The notes: generated by a model not told the origin, from the sequence alone. A DNA stretch of 64,000 nt from VRUE01 sp963714155 (GCA_963714155.1 OY970236.1:434001-498000); one strand, 5' to 3'. Counted from the stretch's first letter, positions 43,080 to 52,916 are shown. A program made the numbers and translations.

Positions 43080-43922
43080 ATGTTCTCGACGCTACGCACG
43101 CGCTTTGGCATCCCCGGAGTCATCTCTGTGATGGCCCTGGTCTTCGCCATGTTCGGCGGCGCTTACGCCGCCAACAACTCAGCTTCAGGCGGTGGCAAGG
43201 CCACCGCCAGCGCCAAGGCCAAGCAAGGCCCCCGCGGCAAGACCGGCAAGACCGGCCCAGCTGGGCCCGCAGGTCCCGCCGGGCCGGCTGGCGCCAAGGG
43301 CGACACCGGCGCGGCCGGCTCAAACGGGAGCAACGGCTCCCCGGGCTCCCCCGGCGCGGCGGGCAAATCCGTCCTCACCGAAGCCGCCAGCCCGGCCGAA
43401 TGCAGCGAAGGCGGAACAAAGTTCAAAGTCGAAGGCTCCGCCACTTCCAGTCACGTCTGCAACGGGACCAACAGCTCCGGCGGCGGCTTCCCCGAAACGC
43501 TTCCCCCTGAAACGACCGAGACTGGAGTTTGGAGTGCCACCGCCAGTATGGAGCGCAGCGAACCTGAGGGAGTGCACGCGGTTATCAGCTTCCCGCTTCC
43601 GCTGGAAGCGGCGCTGAGCGGAACATCCGTTCATTACGTCGACATGCTTGGAAAAGAGGAAGGTAGCGACTCCGAGCAATGTCACGGGACGGTGACGACA
43701 CCACTCGCCGAACCCGGTCACCTATGTGTATACGAAGCAACCGGCGGCGCAAAGTTGTTCGCCCCTCCCGAAGCGTCTAACGGGAGCATCCTTAAACCGG
43801 TAGACGGGGAACAAGGCGGCGCGGGTAAGGCTGGGGCGCTCTTGCTTCTCGTTTTCAAAGCAGGAACACCGGATGGAACGGCGCCAAGCGTCTTTGGCAC
43901 TTGGGCGGTAACGGCGCCCTAG
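43080..43922 (+). CDS. Secreted collagen-like protein
   Basis: 280 aa. Signal peptide-like N-terminus (GVISVMALVFAMFGGAYA), then ~16 uninterrupted Gly-X-Y triplets (residues ~50-97: GPR GKT GKT GPA GPA ... GSP GSP GAA), predicted to form a short collagen triple helix, and a ~180 aa globular C-terminal head with cysteines (ECSEGG, VCNGT, EQCHGT, LCVYEA) that may nucleate trimers. First gene behind the conserved leader. The N-terminus RFGIPGVISVMALVFAMFGGAYA resembles the signal region of the GAVTAEK repeat proteins. Confidence 0.82.
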   Translation: MFSTLRTRFGIPGVISVMALVFAMFGGAYAANNSASGGGKATASAKAKQGPRGKTGKTGPAGPAGPAGPAGAKGDTGAAGSNGSNGSPGSPGAAGKSVLTEAASPAECSEGGTKFKVEGSATSSHVCNGTNSSGGGFPETLPPETTETGVWSATASMERSEPEGVHAVISFPLPLEAALSGTSVHYVDMLGKEEGSDSEQCHGTVTTPLAEPGHLCVYEATGGAKLFAPPEASNGSILKPVDGEQGGAGKAGALLLLVFKAGTPDGTAPSVFGTWAVTAP

Positions 43923-43936
43923 CGTCTCGCTCTAAC

Positions 43937-43970
43937 TGTGCCCCGGACAGCGTCGGCCGTCCGGGGCACA
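43937..43970 (+). terminator. Hairpin after the collagen-like gene
   Basis: Perfect 12-bp stem TGTGCCCCGGAC/GTCCGGGGCACA with a 10-nt loop, no T-run. It may end or partially attenuate transcription into module B. Confidence 0.55.
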
Positions 43971-44028
43971 CCATCACGAAATGAACACCTTCATTCAGAG
44001 ACGCAACGCAGGCCAAGGAGACCGCCAG

Positions 44029-47000
44029 ATGACACCTCAAGCGACTACAGGCATTACGAGGCCATTCAGCCTTCGCCGCTACACGATGACGGCGGTCTCC
44101 TTCGTAGTGACACTGCTGGCATCACTCAGCCTCGCCAGCCAGGCCTCGGCGCTGTCAGCCCTGAACCAAACGGCCGAATTCGGATCAGACGGCACAGCCG
44201 GGAGCACCTTTGATCGACTGCACTTCCTTGACGTGAATCAGGAAAACGAGCTGCTCTACGTGCTTGAGGATCAGGGCGACAGCGCGTTCGGATTTAGCCT
44301 CATCCATGGCTACGACGTGTCGTCGCCCGGTGTTTTCGACCCGATCAGCGGCAATTTTCCGCTTGAAGGGCCACCTTCCTTTGAGGCAGCGATCTCCGTC
44401 GACAACACCAATCTACCCTCAGCGGGCAATATCTACTATTCCTCGAATTACAGCAGCGTGCAAAGCAGTAAAGGAATCGCCTTCGGGTTCGATTCAAGTG
44501 GTAACGCGTTCGGCGGCAACTTCCCGGTTCAACTTCCTCCGGGCAGCGGCGGAGGATTCCGCGGCGTAACCGTCGGTCCCGCCGGAAGCCTTTGGCTTGC
44601 CGTTCTTCCTAACAACAATTTTCCTATCAGCAGCATTCGCAAGTACAGCTCCAGCGGCGTCTTTCAAGAAACGATAAGCACTGCGGCCCAAGGAGAGGTC
44701 GGCAACGCGATGGCCTTCGATTCCAACGGGGATCTGTATGCAGTCAGCTTTCCCCAACGCTTCGATCAAGGCAGCTCGCTCTGGAAATACACCGCAGCCA
44801 GTGGCTACTCGTCATCGAGCGAGGTCATTCCCGCTTCCTCGGAGGTATGGGACGTAGCCGTCGATGCCAACCGCTACGTCTACGTCGTCAAGCCCCACAA
44901 CGTGACGATCCTGGACCCGAGTGGCAAACCGGTCTACACCTTCGCCTCCGATCCCAGCGCCGAGTACAGGGCGATCGCGATCGATGAAACCAGCGGCGAC
45001 GTCTTCCTCACCGATCAGAGCTCAGAAAGGGTCCGGGTCTTCTCTCCCTCGGGCCCATTGGCACTCCTCACCGTCGATGCGGCCTCGGAGATAAGGGCCA
45101 CCCACGCGACCCTCAGCGGCTCGGTCAACCCAGAAGGCACGACGATCACCGAGTGCAGCTTCGAATACGGCACCACCGACAGCTACGGCAATACGGCGCC
45201 GTGCGAAGGCGCGATCCCCGCCGATACGAGCCCCCACGCCGTCAGCGCCACCCTCAGCGGCCTCCTCTCGCAGGGTGTGACCTACCACTACCGCCTCGTG
45301 ATCAAAAACGCCGGCGGCCCGGTGGTCTCCGATGACAACACCTTCGTCTCGGGCGAGATTGCGACTACCGCGGCGCCGAGCGCGCTTACCGACTCAAGTG
45401 TGACCCTGAACGGAGTAGCCAAGCCCGATGGCTCCACTCTCAGCGATTGCCAGTTCGAATACGGCACCACGCCGCTCTACGGAGCGAGCAAGCCCTGCAC
45501 CCCGGCGGCCGGCTCGATCCCCGCCGATGAGAACGAGCACCCGGTGAGCGCCACCCTCAGCGGCCTGGTGGCCCAGGGCACCTACCACTACCGCCTCGTC
45601 ATCACCAACGCCAACGGCAGCTTCGCCGGCAAGGACGAAGCCTTCGCCGTCCTCGGCCCGCCGCTGGTCACCGAAGAGGAAGCCGCCCCGGTGGGGGAGA
45701 GCACGGCGACGCTGCTGGCGCAGGTCGACCCCAGGAGCTCTGCCACCGGTTATCACTTCGAGTGGGGTACCGACTCCTCTTACGGCAATCGTGTTCCTGC
45801 CGAAGGCGAGATCTCGGCCGGCTCGGGGAGCTCGGCGGTAGCGGCAAGCACCGATCTATCGGGTCTCTCGGGTGGAACCACCTACCACTTCCGGGTCGTC
45901 GCCACCAACGCCTCAGGTACTACCAACGGCCCCGATCAGATCTTCAGCACCTTCCGGCCCAACTCCTCCTGTCCCAACGCGGTGATCCGCGCTGCGCAGG
46001 TCTCCACCGCCTTCCCCGAAGGCACGATCCACCTGCCCGACTGCATGGCGCTGGAGAAGATCAGCCCGCAGAGGAAGTTCAATCAGAGGAGCGGCGAACC
46101 GCGGTTCTCGCCGAGCGGCGATCGGGTCCAGTTCTTCGGCGAAGGGGCCTTGGTCGGGACGCCGAGCCTCAACTTCGTGGGCAATTCCTACATGTCGACC
46201 CGCGGCCCGTCGGGCTGGACGCCCCAATACATCATGCCACCGGCTGAATACTCGGCGGGCTACGTAACCGGCGGGGAGCCCTGCGCCTACACGCCGGATT
46301 TCTCGCACTGGACAACCTGGTTCTCGACGGACCTCCAATCCCAGCTGGGAATCACGACGCCTTTCCGGGCGACGCTTGGTGGCGACTTCTCGCCGATCGG
46401 TCCCTCCGTGCAACCGCTCAGCGGTGGCATTCAGGGCAACTCCGGCACAATCGGCGCAATAAAGCAGGGTGCCTGCGAGGGATCTTCAGCAGATGCGACG
46501 CGACTCTTCTTCAACATCTGGGATGCCGCCTACCTACCGGATGATCCTCAGCCCGTCACGAACGGTGACAGCAGGAGCGGCGCCGGCAACGTCTACGAGG
46601 CCTATCTCGATGATGAAGGCACGCCGTCGCTCAGGCTCCTGCAGCGCGACCGTGACGGCAACGTCGTCGGCGGGCGCTGCGGCGCCCGGGTCGGTGGGGG
46701 CGAAAACAACCTACCGCGCTACCGCGGCTCAGTCTCGACCGACGCCTCGCGCGTTTACTTCACCACCCGTCCCTCCCAACCCGAAGGACCCGTCTGCGAC
46801 GACTCGGCCAACAAGCGGCGGATCATGGCGTGGCAGGACACGCCAACCGGCCCGACGATCGCACCCCTCTTCTCCTCGGAGTGCACGCGGGTATCGCCGC
46901 CTTGCTCGAGCGCAGATGGAGACGACGAGTACCAGGGCGCCTCACAGGAAGGGACGAAGGTCTACTTCAGCACCACCCGCCAGCTGACCAACTCCGACCT

Positions 47001-48117
47001 CGACACGACCACCGACCTCTACCTCTATGACGCCTCGCAACCCGAAGGCCAGCGCCTGACCCAGGTATCGGCCGGTGACGCCACCAACCCCACACCGGAC
47101 AAAGACAGCGGTTATTTGGGCCTGGCCGACTTCTCCGGCGACGGCTCGCGCGCCTACTTCGTCGCCAAAGGCGTGATGACTACCGCGGTCAACCGCGCCG
47201 GGCAGCAGGCCCAACTAAACAAGCCCAACCTCTACCTGTACGAGCGGGACGCGGCGCACCCGAGCGCGACGACGAGCTACATCGCCACCCTCTCCACCGG
47301 GGACACCCCGACTTGGGCCGAAGCGCCTGGCGCGCAGAACGAAGCGAAGGCCGTGCCGCGCCTCGGCGCGGATGTCGAAGACCTCTCGGTGGGCGGCGAC
47401 GGGCGCATCCTGGTCTTCGCTACTCGCGCCGCGCTCGCCACCGATGATGAAGACGGCGGCGAACTCGACATCTACCGCTATGACTCGCTCACGGGACTGC
47501 TGCAGTGGGTGAGCAGGGCCATTGCCGGCGGTGCCGGCAACGCGGCCTCGCCGGTGACGCTAAGAAGCGGAGGAGAAGAAGCGGCGGGTGCTCAGGGCGT
47601 CTCCATCAATCGAATGGTCAGCGAGGACGGCCGCACGATCGTCTTCGCAAGCGACCAGAGCCTGGATCCCAACGACGATGATGGCAAAAGCAGCACTTAC
47701 ATCTGGCGCGACGGCTCGGTGACGGGGATCCCAACGACGATTACCCCGTCATCTTTTCCTGGCTCGGTGAGCATGTCCGGCGATGAGGTCGGCATCACTT
47801 CTGCGGCGAAGCTCCTCCCTGAAGACGGCGACGCCGTCAACGACGCCTACATCCTGCGCGCCGGGGGCGGCTTCCCGATCATCGTGCCGCCGGCACCCTG
47901 TGAGGGGGAAGCCTGCCAGGGCACGCCCTCGCCCCGCCCGGCAGAGCTGGGTGCAACAAGCGAGGCGCCCACAGCCGGCAACGCCAAGGAATCACCGCCG
48001 CGCCCCTGCAAGAAAGGCTCGGTGCGAAGGCACGGCAAGTGCGTCAAGCCAAGGGCCAAGAAAAAACACCACAAGCGGGCAAAGCGAGCCGGCCACAAGC
48101 AGGGAGGTCAGAAATGA
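44029..48117 (+). CDS. Module B gene 1: secreted propeller/fibronectin-like exoprotein with basic tail
   Basis: 1362 aa from ATG 44029, chosen because AAGGAG ends 9-10 nt upstream; ATG 43981 in frame is the alternative. Signal peptide (AVSFVVTLLASLSLASQASA), an NHL-like six-blade region (about 30-345: FDSNGDLYAVSF, VAVDANRYVYVV, IAIDETSGDVFLTD), three fibronectin-like repeats (about 350-640, each with FEYGTT/FEWGTD-SYG and TYHYRLVI/TYHFRVVA), then the long PD40-like domain shared with the gene at 29348, and a Lys/His/Arg tail. It thus has an extra propeller and two more fibronectin-like repeats than module A gene 1. ATGA overlap with gene 2. Confidence 0.84.
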   Translation: MTPQATTGITRPFSLRRYTMTAVSFVVTLLASLSLASQASALSALNQTAEFGSDGTAGSTFDRLHFLDVNQENELLYVLEDQGDSAFGFSLIHGYDVSSPGVFDPISGNFPLEGPPSFEAAISVDNTNLPSAGNIYYSSNYSSVQSSKGIAFGFDSSGNAFGGNFPVQLPPGSGGGFRGVTVGPAGSLWLAVLPNNNFPISSIRKYSSSGVFQETISTAAQGEVGNAMAFDSNGDLYAVSFPQRFDQGSSLWKYTAASGYSSSSEVIPASSEVWDVAVDANRYVYVVKPHNVTILDPSGKPVYTFASDPSAEYRAIAIDETSGDVFLTDQSSERVRVFSPSGPLALLTVDAASEIRATHATLSGSVNPEGTTITECSFEYGTTDSYGNTAPCEGAIPADTSPHAVSATLSGLLSQGVTYHYRLVIKNAGGPVVSDDNTFVSGEIATTAAPSALTDSSVTLNGVAKPDGSTLSDCQFEYGTTPLYGASKPCTPAAGSIPADENEHPVSATLSGLVAQGTYHYRLVITNANGSFAGKDEAFAVLGPPLVTEEEAAPVGESTATLLAQVDPRSSATGYHFEWGTDSSYGNRVPAEGEISAGSGSSAVAASTDLSGLSGGTTYHFRVVATNASGTTNGPDQIFSTFRPNSSCPNAVIRAAQVSTAFPEGTIHLPDCMALEKISPQRKFNQRSGEPRFSPSGDRVQFFGEGALVGTPSLNFVGNSYMSTRGPSGWTPQYIMPPAEYSAGYVTGGEPCAYTPDFSHWTTWFSTDLQSQLGITTPFRATLGGDFSPIGPSVQPLSGGIQGNSGTIGAIKQGACEGSSADATRLFFNIWDAAYLPDDPQPVTNGDSRSGAGNVYEAYLDDEGTPSLRLLQRDRDGNVVGGRCGARVGGGENNLPRYRGSVSTDASRVYFTTRPSQPEGPVCDDSANKRRIMAWQDTPTGPTIAPLFSSECTRVSPPCSSADGDDEYQGASQEGTKVYFSTTRQLTNSDLDTTTDLYLYDASQPEGQRLTQVSAGDATNPTPDKDSGYLGLADFSGDGSRAYFVAKGVMTTAVNRAGQQAQLNKPNLYLYERDAAHPSATTSYIATLSTGDTPTWAEAPGAQNEAKAVPRLGADVEDLSVGGDGRILVFATRAALATDDEDGGELDIYRYDSLTGLLQWVSRAIAGGAGNAASPVTLRSGGEEAAGAQGVSINRMVSEDGRTIVFASDQSLDPNDDDGKSSTYIWRDGSVTGIPTTITPSSFPGSVSMSGDEVGITSAAKLLPEDGDAVNDAYILRAGGGFPIIVPPAPCEGEACQGTPSPRPAELGATSEAPTAGNAKESPPRPCKKGSVRRHGKCVKPRAKKKHHKRAKRAGHKQGGQK

Positions 48118-51100
48118 GCATCTTCAGAACCCGCAACGCGCTCACGGCATTGGGACTCGCTGTCTTCTTGCTTGGCCTGAGCTCCGCATCCGCCCTTGCC
48201 GCGCCGGAGTTGAAACTCGCGTTGACCAACACGCCGAAGACCATGCCGCGTACCGACGAAGCGGAGATCTACACGGCGGCGGTGACCAACGTCGGCACCG
48301 AAGCGACGAGCGGGCCAGTCACCCTTACCTTCGACCTTCCCAGCGGTGAAGAAACGCTGCCGATCTACGTTCACCGTCCCGGGTTCGACCAACTTCAAAC
48401 TCCTCCCACGCCTTGGGAGTGCCTGAGGCAGTTCCCGCAGGAAGGGGTCAACGCTAAGGTCATCTGCACCAACTCGCTTCCGATCGCAACCGGCGTCGAC
48501 TACGACCCGATCGCCGTCAACGTGTTTCTCGGGGCGGATGCCCCCGATATAGGCATCGCCAAAGTCACCGTCTCGGGCGGCGGTGCGGCGACGGTGAGCA
48601 AAGAAGCCAAATACACTTTCACTCCGGGCATCCCCTTCGGCGCGATCCCGGGCGACTTCGCGGCAAAAGTCAGCGATGAAGCCGGCAACGACTACACCAA
48701 GGCCGGCGGGCATCCCTACTCGGCCTACGCGAGGTTCGGCTTCACCCACCACCTCACCGTGCAGCAGGAAGTCATGCCCAACGAGCAGGTCAAGGACGTG
48801 GTCGTCGATGCGCCGCGCGGCTTCGCCGGAAATGCGCTGACGGTCTCCGAATACTGCCACACGATGGAGGAGGTGCTGCTGGGGATCTGTCCTGCCGCGA
48901 GCGCGGTGGCGGGGATCACTGTCTACGCGCCCGCAACCGGCTCAAACGGCGAAATCCCGCCTTATCCCGGCGGCAACCCACCGCCCTCCGAAGAGGTGAT
49001 CTACTCGATCGAACCGGAATTCGGCCAGCCGGCGCAGTTCGCGTTTGGCGTGCTCGGCCTCGCCTCGGTCACCTTCGTTCCTGAGGTGCGCCCGGAGGAA
49101 GGCTATGCGATCAGCTTCCGCACGGCGCCGGTTCCGCAGGTGCCGCATTTCTACGGCGCTGAACCAACGCTCTGCGGTTTTGGGGCAAAGGTCGGGGGAC
49201 TAGGTGGGCGTAGTTTCGTCGGCTGTCGAGCCCCCGATGAACCAGGCGCTAACTCAGCGCCCCTGATCACCAACCCGACCCGCTGCTCGGGCCCGCCGCC
49301 GACGACCACCCTGCGACTCGACTCCTGGCAGCACCCCGCCGACGTCAAGACCTATGACTTCAGCTCGCCGCAGATCACCGACTGCGACACGATCAAATTC
49401 GAACCGGAGGCGGAGCTGCAGCCGACCAACCACGAAGCCGACACCCCGACCGGCCTCGGGGTAGAGATGAAAATGCCGATCGACGGGGTTCTCTCCAACA
49501 CAGGTGTCTCCCAGGCCAACCTCGACACGGTCACGGTCAGCTTCCCCAAGGGGATGTCGATCAACGCCGCCAGCGCCGACGGGCTCAATGCCTGCTCGCT
49601 GGCTCAGGTGAAGCTGCGCTCCAACGCAGCGGATGAATGCCCGGAGTCCTCACGGGTCGGCCAGATCGAAATCGAGACGCCGCTGATCAGGGAAACGCTC
49701 AGGGGCTCGATCTACGTCGCTAAGCAAAACGAAAACCCCTTCAACGCCACGATCGGCCTCTACATGGTCTTCAGCTCGAAAAGAGACGGGGTGACGGTGA
49801 AGATCGCCGGCAAGGTCGCGCCTGATCCGGAGACCGGGCAGCTGGTCTCGACCTTCACCGAAAACCCCGAATGGCCCTTCTCCAGGTTGGCGCTTCACTT
49901 CACCTCGGGACCGAGGGCGCCGCTGGTCAACCCGCCTAAGTGCGGCACCTACGCGATCCACGCCGAGTTCAGCCCCTGGTCGGCGGTCAACCCGGCCAAC
50001 CCGACCGAGGATGAGATCGTCGAGGACGACTCGACCTACGAGGTCACCTCCGGACCAAACGGCTCGCCCTGCCCCGAGAACCCTCTGCAGCCGAAGCTGA
50101 AGGCGGGGGTCAAGGACAACCAGGCCGGCTCCAAGAGCCCCTTCGTCTTCACCTTGAGTCGCGAGGACGGCACCCAGCGCTTCAACAAGATCGAGGTCAC
50201 CACCCCCAAGGGGCTGACCGCCTACCTCAAGGGCGTCCCCTACTGCTCTGACAACGCCCTGGCGGCGATCTCAGGCGCAGAAGGAGCAGGCGCCACCGAG
50301 AAGGCCAACCCCTCCTGCCCGGCCGCCTCACAGGTCGGCACCTCACAAGCAGGAGCCGGATCGGGGCCGTATGCCTTCTATGCCCCCGGCAAGGTCTACC
50401 TAGCCGGCCCCTACAAGGGCGCCCCTGTCTCCCTCGCTGTCATCACCCCGGCGATCGCCGGTCCCTTCGACCTCGGCAACGTGATCGTCCGCAACCCCCT
50501 CTACGTCGACCCCGTAACCGCCCAGGTGCGGGCCGAATCGGACCCGATCCCGACCTCCCTGCACGGCATCGTCTTGAACGTCCGTGACATCAGGGTCGCC
50601 CTGGATAGGCCCAACTTCACCGCGGCGCCGACCAACTGCGAAGCGATGGCAGTCGATGCCCACGTCAGTGGCCTGGAAGGCTCGAGCGCATCGCTCTCCG
50701 ATCGCTTCCAGGTCGGTGGCTGCGAGAAGCTCGCCTTCAAGCCCAAGCTCTCCTTCCGCCTCTTCGGCGGTACCCACCGGGGAAGCCACCCAAGACTAAG
50801 AGCAACCGTGACGATGCCACCCGGTGGCGCCAACATCGCCTCCGCTTCTGTCGCCCTGCCTCACTCCGAGTTCCTCGACCAGGCCCACATCAAGACCGTC
50901 TGCACGAGGGTGCAGTTCGCCGCCAAGGCCTGTCCCGCGGGATCGATCTACGGCGAAGCCGAAGCCACATCGCCCCTGGTCGACTACACCCTCAAAGGTC
51001 CGGTCTACCTGCGCAGCTCCAACAACCAGCTGCCCGACATGGTGGTGGCCTTGAGGGGACCCGCCTCCCAGCCGATCGAGATCGACCTGGCAGGTCGGAT

Positions 51101-51383
51101 CGACTCGGTCAACGGTGGGATCAGGAGCACCTTCGAGACGGTCCCAGACCAGCCGGTCTCCTCCTTCACCTTGAACATGCGAGGCGGCAAGCAGGGACTC
51201 TTGGTCAACTCCCGCAACATCTGCGGGGGGACCCAGAAAGCGACCGCCGTCTTCAAAGCCCAAAACGGCAAGTCGGCCAAGCTGCGGCCGGTATTGAAGA
51301 ACGCCTGCAAGAAGTCAGAGCGCAAGGGCAAGAAGAACAAAAGCAAGAGCAAGGGCGCGAAGAAGCGCCACGCCAGCCGCTGA
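48114..51383 (+). CDS. Module B gene 2: giant secreted repeat exoprotein with basic tail
   Basis: 1089 aa from ATG 48114 (overlapping the previous TGA). Signal peptide (LTALGLAVFLLGLSSASALAA), PELKLALTNTPKTMPRTDEAE, TNVGTEATSGPVTLTFDLP as in the paralogue at 32206, the same three ~170 aa units with paired cysteines, and the tail KKSERKGKKNKSKSKGAKKRH. Lacks the ~130 aa insertion of module A. The C-terminal ~500 residues are almost the same as in the paralogue. Confidence 0.83.
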   Translation: MSIFRTRNALTALGLAVFLLGLSSASALAAPELKLALTNTPKTMPRTDEAEIYTAAVTNVGTEATSGPVTLTFDLPSGEETLPIYVHRPGFDQLQTPPTPWECLRQFPQEGVNAKVICTNSLPIATGVDYDPIAVNVFLGADAPDIGIAKVTVSGGGAATVSKEAKYTFTPGIPFGAIPGDFAAKVSDEAGNDYTKAGGHPYSAYARFGFTHHLTVQQEVMPNEQVKDVVVDAPRGFAGNALTVSEYCHTMEEVLLGICPAASAVAGITVYAPATGSNGEIPPYPGGNPPPSEEVIYSIEPEFGQPAQFAFGVLGLASVTFVPEVRPEEGYAISFRTAPVPQVPHFYGAEPTLCGFGAKVGGLGGRSFVGCRAPDEPGANSAPLITNPTRCSGPPPTTTLRLDSWQHPADVKTYDFSSPQITDCDTIKFEPEAELQPTNHEADTPTGLGVEMKMPIDGVLSNTGVSQANLDTVTVSFPKGMSINAASADGLNACSLAQVKLRSNAADECPESSRVGQIEIETPLIRETLRGSIYVAKQNENPFNATIGLYMVFSSKRDGVTVKIAGKVAPDPETGQLVSTFTENPEWPFSRLALHFTSGPRAPLVNPPKCGTYAIHAEFSPWSAVNPANPTEDEIVEDDSTYEVTSGPNGSPCPENPLQPKLKAGVKDNQAGSKSPFVFTLSREDGTQRFNKIEVTTPKGLTAYLKGVPYCSDNALAAISGAEGAGATEKANPSCPAASQVGTSQAGAGSGPYAFYAPGKVYLAGPYKGAPVSLAVITPAIAGPFDLGNVIVRNPLYVDPVTAQVRAESDPIPTSLHGIVLNVRDIRVALDRPNFTAAPTNCEAMAVDAHVSGLEGSSASLSDRFQVGGCEKLAFKPKLSFRLFGGTHRGSHPRLRATVTMPPGGANIASASVALPHSEFLDQAHIKTVCTRVQFAAKACPAGSIYGEAEATSPLVDYTLKGPVYLRSSNNQLPDMVVALRGPASQPIEIDLAGRIDSVNGGIRSTFETVPDQPVSSFTLNMRGGKQGLLVNSRNICGGTQKATAVFKAQNGKSAKLRPVLKNACKKSERKGKKNKSKSKGAKKRHASR

Positions 51384-52165
51384 TGGGAAGGACATCCCGC
51401 ATCACCAGCGCCGCGATCCTCGCGATTGCGGCGCTGGCCTTCTCCTCCCTCGCAACGGCCGAGGTCTCTCAAAAGGACGGCGTACGGGTCAAGGTCACCG
51501 GCTCGATGGCCCCGACCGCACTGCCGAGGAACGGCACCGCCCCGATCGCCGTCTCGGTAGCCGGTGACATCTCGACCTCAAAGCAGACCTCCTTCCCGAA
51601 GCTGACCAGGATCGCGATCGCGATCAACCGCAAGGGCAAGCTCGACAGAGGTGGCCTTCCCCTCTGCCGGATCGGCCACATCAACCCCTCCACCACCAGT
51701 GAGGCCCTTCAAGCCTGCCGCCCGGCCCTGATCGGCGAAGGCAGCTTCTCCGCCGACGTCCGGATCCCCGAGCAGTCCCCCTTCCCCTCCGAAGGCAAGG
51801 TCTTGGCCTTCAACGGCAAGCTGCGAGGCAAGCCGGCGATCTTCGCCCACATCTACGGGACCAAGCCCGTCCCCACCTCCTACGTCCTCTCCTTCTCGAT
51901 CACCAAGACCAAGGGGACTTACGGGACCCTGCTCGAAGCATCGCTGCCGCAGGTCACCGGCGAATGGGGCTACGTCACCGGGATCTCCTTGGACTTGGAT
52001 CGCACCTATTCCTCAGGCGGCAAGCAGCGCAGCTACCTCTCCGCCGGCTGCCCGGCTCCCAAGGGCTTCAACAAGGCCGCCTTCCCCCTGGCCAAGACCA
52101 CCTTCTCCTTTGACGGCGGCCTCTCGCTTAGTTCAACCCTCAACAGGAGCTGCAAGGTCAGATGA
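51383..52165 (+). CDS. Module B gene 3: exported family member 5
   Basis: 260 aa, TGATG overlap with gene 2. Signal peptide (AAILAIAALAFSSLATAEV), same pattern as the gene at 35931 throughout (MAPTALPRNGTAPIAVSVAG ... SSTLNRSCKVR). Function unknown. Confidence 0.82.
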   Translation: MGRTSRITSAAILAIAALAFSSLATAEVSQKDGVRVKVTGSMAPTALPRNGTAPIAVSVAGDISTSKQTSFPKLTRIAIAINRKGKLDRGGLPLCRIGHINPSTTSEALQACRPALIGEGSFSADVRIPEQSPFPSEGKVLAFNGKLRGKPAIFAHIYGTKPVPTSYVLSFSITKTKGTYGTLLEASLPQVTGEWGYVTGISLDLDRTYSSGGKQRSYLSAGCPAPKGFNKAAFPLAKTTFSFDGGLSLSSTLNRSCKVR

Positions 52166-52866
52166 AGACACTTCGATCCCACCTCACCTACGCCAACGTG
52201 GTTGCCACCCTCGCCCTCTTCATCGCCCTGGGCATGGGCTCTGCCTATGCGGCTCAGCAGCTTGCCCCCAAGTCGGTTGGCGCAAAGCAGCTACGGCCAG
52301 GTGCTGTCACCGCCGACAAGCTGCGCAAGAAGTCGGTGACCGCCCCCAAGATCGAAAGCCTGGCGATCAAGCAGGGCAAGATCGCCTCAGGTGCAGTCAC
52401 CGCTGAGAAGATCGCCGACGGGGCGGTGACTGCTGCCAAGCTTCCAAGCGCGGTGATCGGCAACGAGAAGATCGCCGACGGCTCGGTGACCGGGGAAAAG
52501 GTGGTGGAGAGCTCGCTCTCACAGGTGCCTTCTTCAAAGAACGCAGATCACGCCACCTTCGCCGACTCCTCAAACCCCGAGGCATTCGCCAAAGTCGGCG
52601 ATGAGGCAACCGTCTTCCCCGGCTTCTCCAAGGGAATCGGCACCGCTGACGTCAAAAACGGACCGCTGCCTGGGATCTACTGCATCAACGTCCCCGGCTT
52701 CGTCCCCAAGGGCGCCCAGGTCACCCCGGAATTCACCACCCCCTCCCGTGTCGTCGCCCAGGTCAAGCTCTCCTCGGAAAACTGCGAATACCCGAGGGTC
52801 GAAGTCCGCGTCTACAACAACGAACAGCTGACCAAACAGCCGTTCTTCTTCGTGGCTTACCGGTAG
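52162..52866 (+). CDS. Module B gene 4: secreted short-repeat (beta-helix-like) protein
   Basis: 234 aa, ATGA overlap. Signal peptide (NVVATLALFIALGMGSAYA), then units such as GAVTADKLRKKSVTAPKI, GAVTAEKIADGAVTAAKL and GSVTGEKVVESSL, and the same C-terminal domain as at 36713 (GIYCINVPGFVPKGAQ, CEYPRVEVRVYNN, PFFFVAYR). Last gene of the module, stopping one base before the first hip operator. Confidence 0.8.
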   Translation: MKTLRSHLTYANVVATLALFIALGMGSAYAAQQLAPKSVGAKQLRPGAVTADKLRKKSVTAPKIESLAIKQGKIASGAVTAEKIADGAVTAAKLPSAVIGNEKIADGSVTGEKVVESSLSQVPSSKNADHATFADSSNPEAFAKVGDEATVFPGFSKGIGTADVKNGPLPGIYCINVPGFVPKGAQVTPEFTTPSRVVAQVKLSSENCEYPRVEVRVYNNEQLTKQPFFFVAYR

Positions 52867-52867
52867 T

Positions 52868-52885
52868 TTTTCCCGAGCGGGAAAA
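52868..52885. promoter_or_regulatory. hipBA operator 1
   Basis: TTTTCCCGAGCGGGAAAA, inverted repeat with 8-bp arms around AG; centre 49 bp from operator 2. It can also fold as a hairpin at the end of module B. Confidence 0.75.
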
Positions 52886-52916
52886 TTAAGCTGCCTGAGG
52901 GCTGAAATAGCAACAA

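Noticed and set aside
52868..52885. Rho-independent terminator of module B
   Set aside because: The stem is only 8 bp with a 2-nt loop, and two more copies at fixed spacing ahead of hipB fit operators better.
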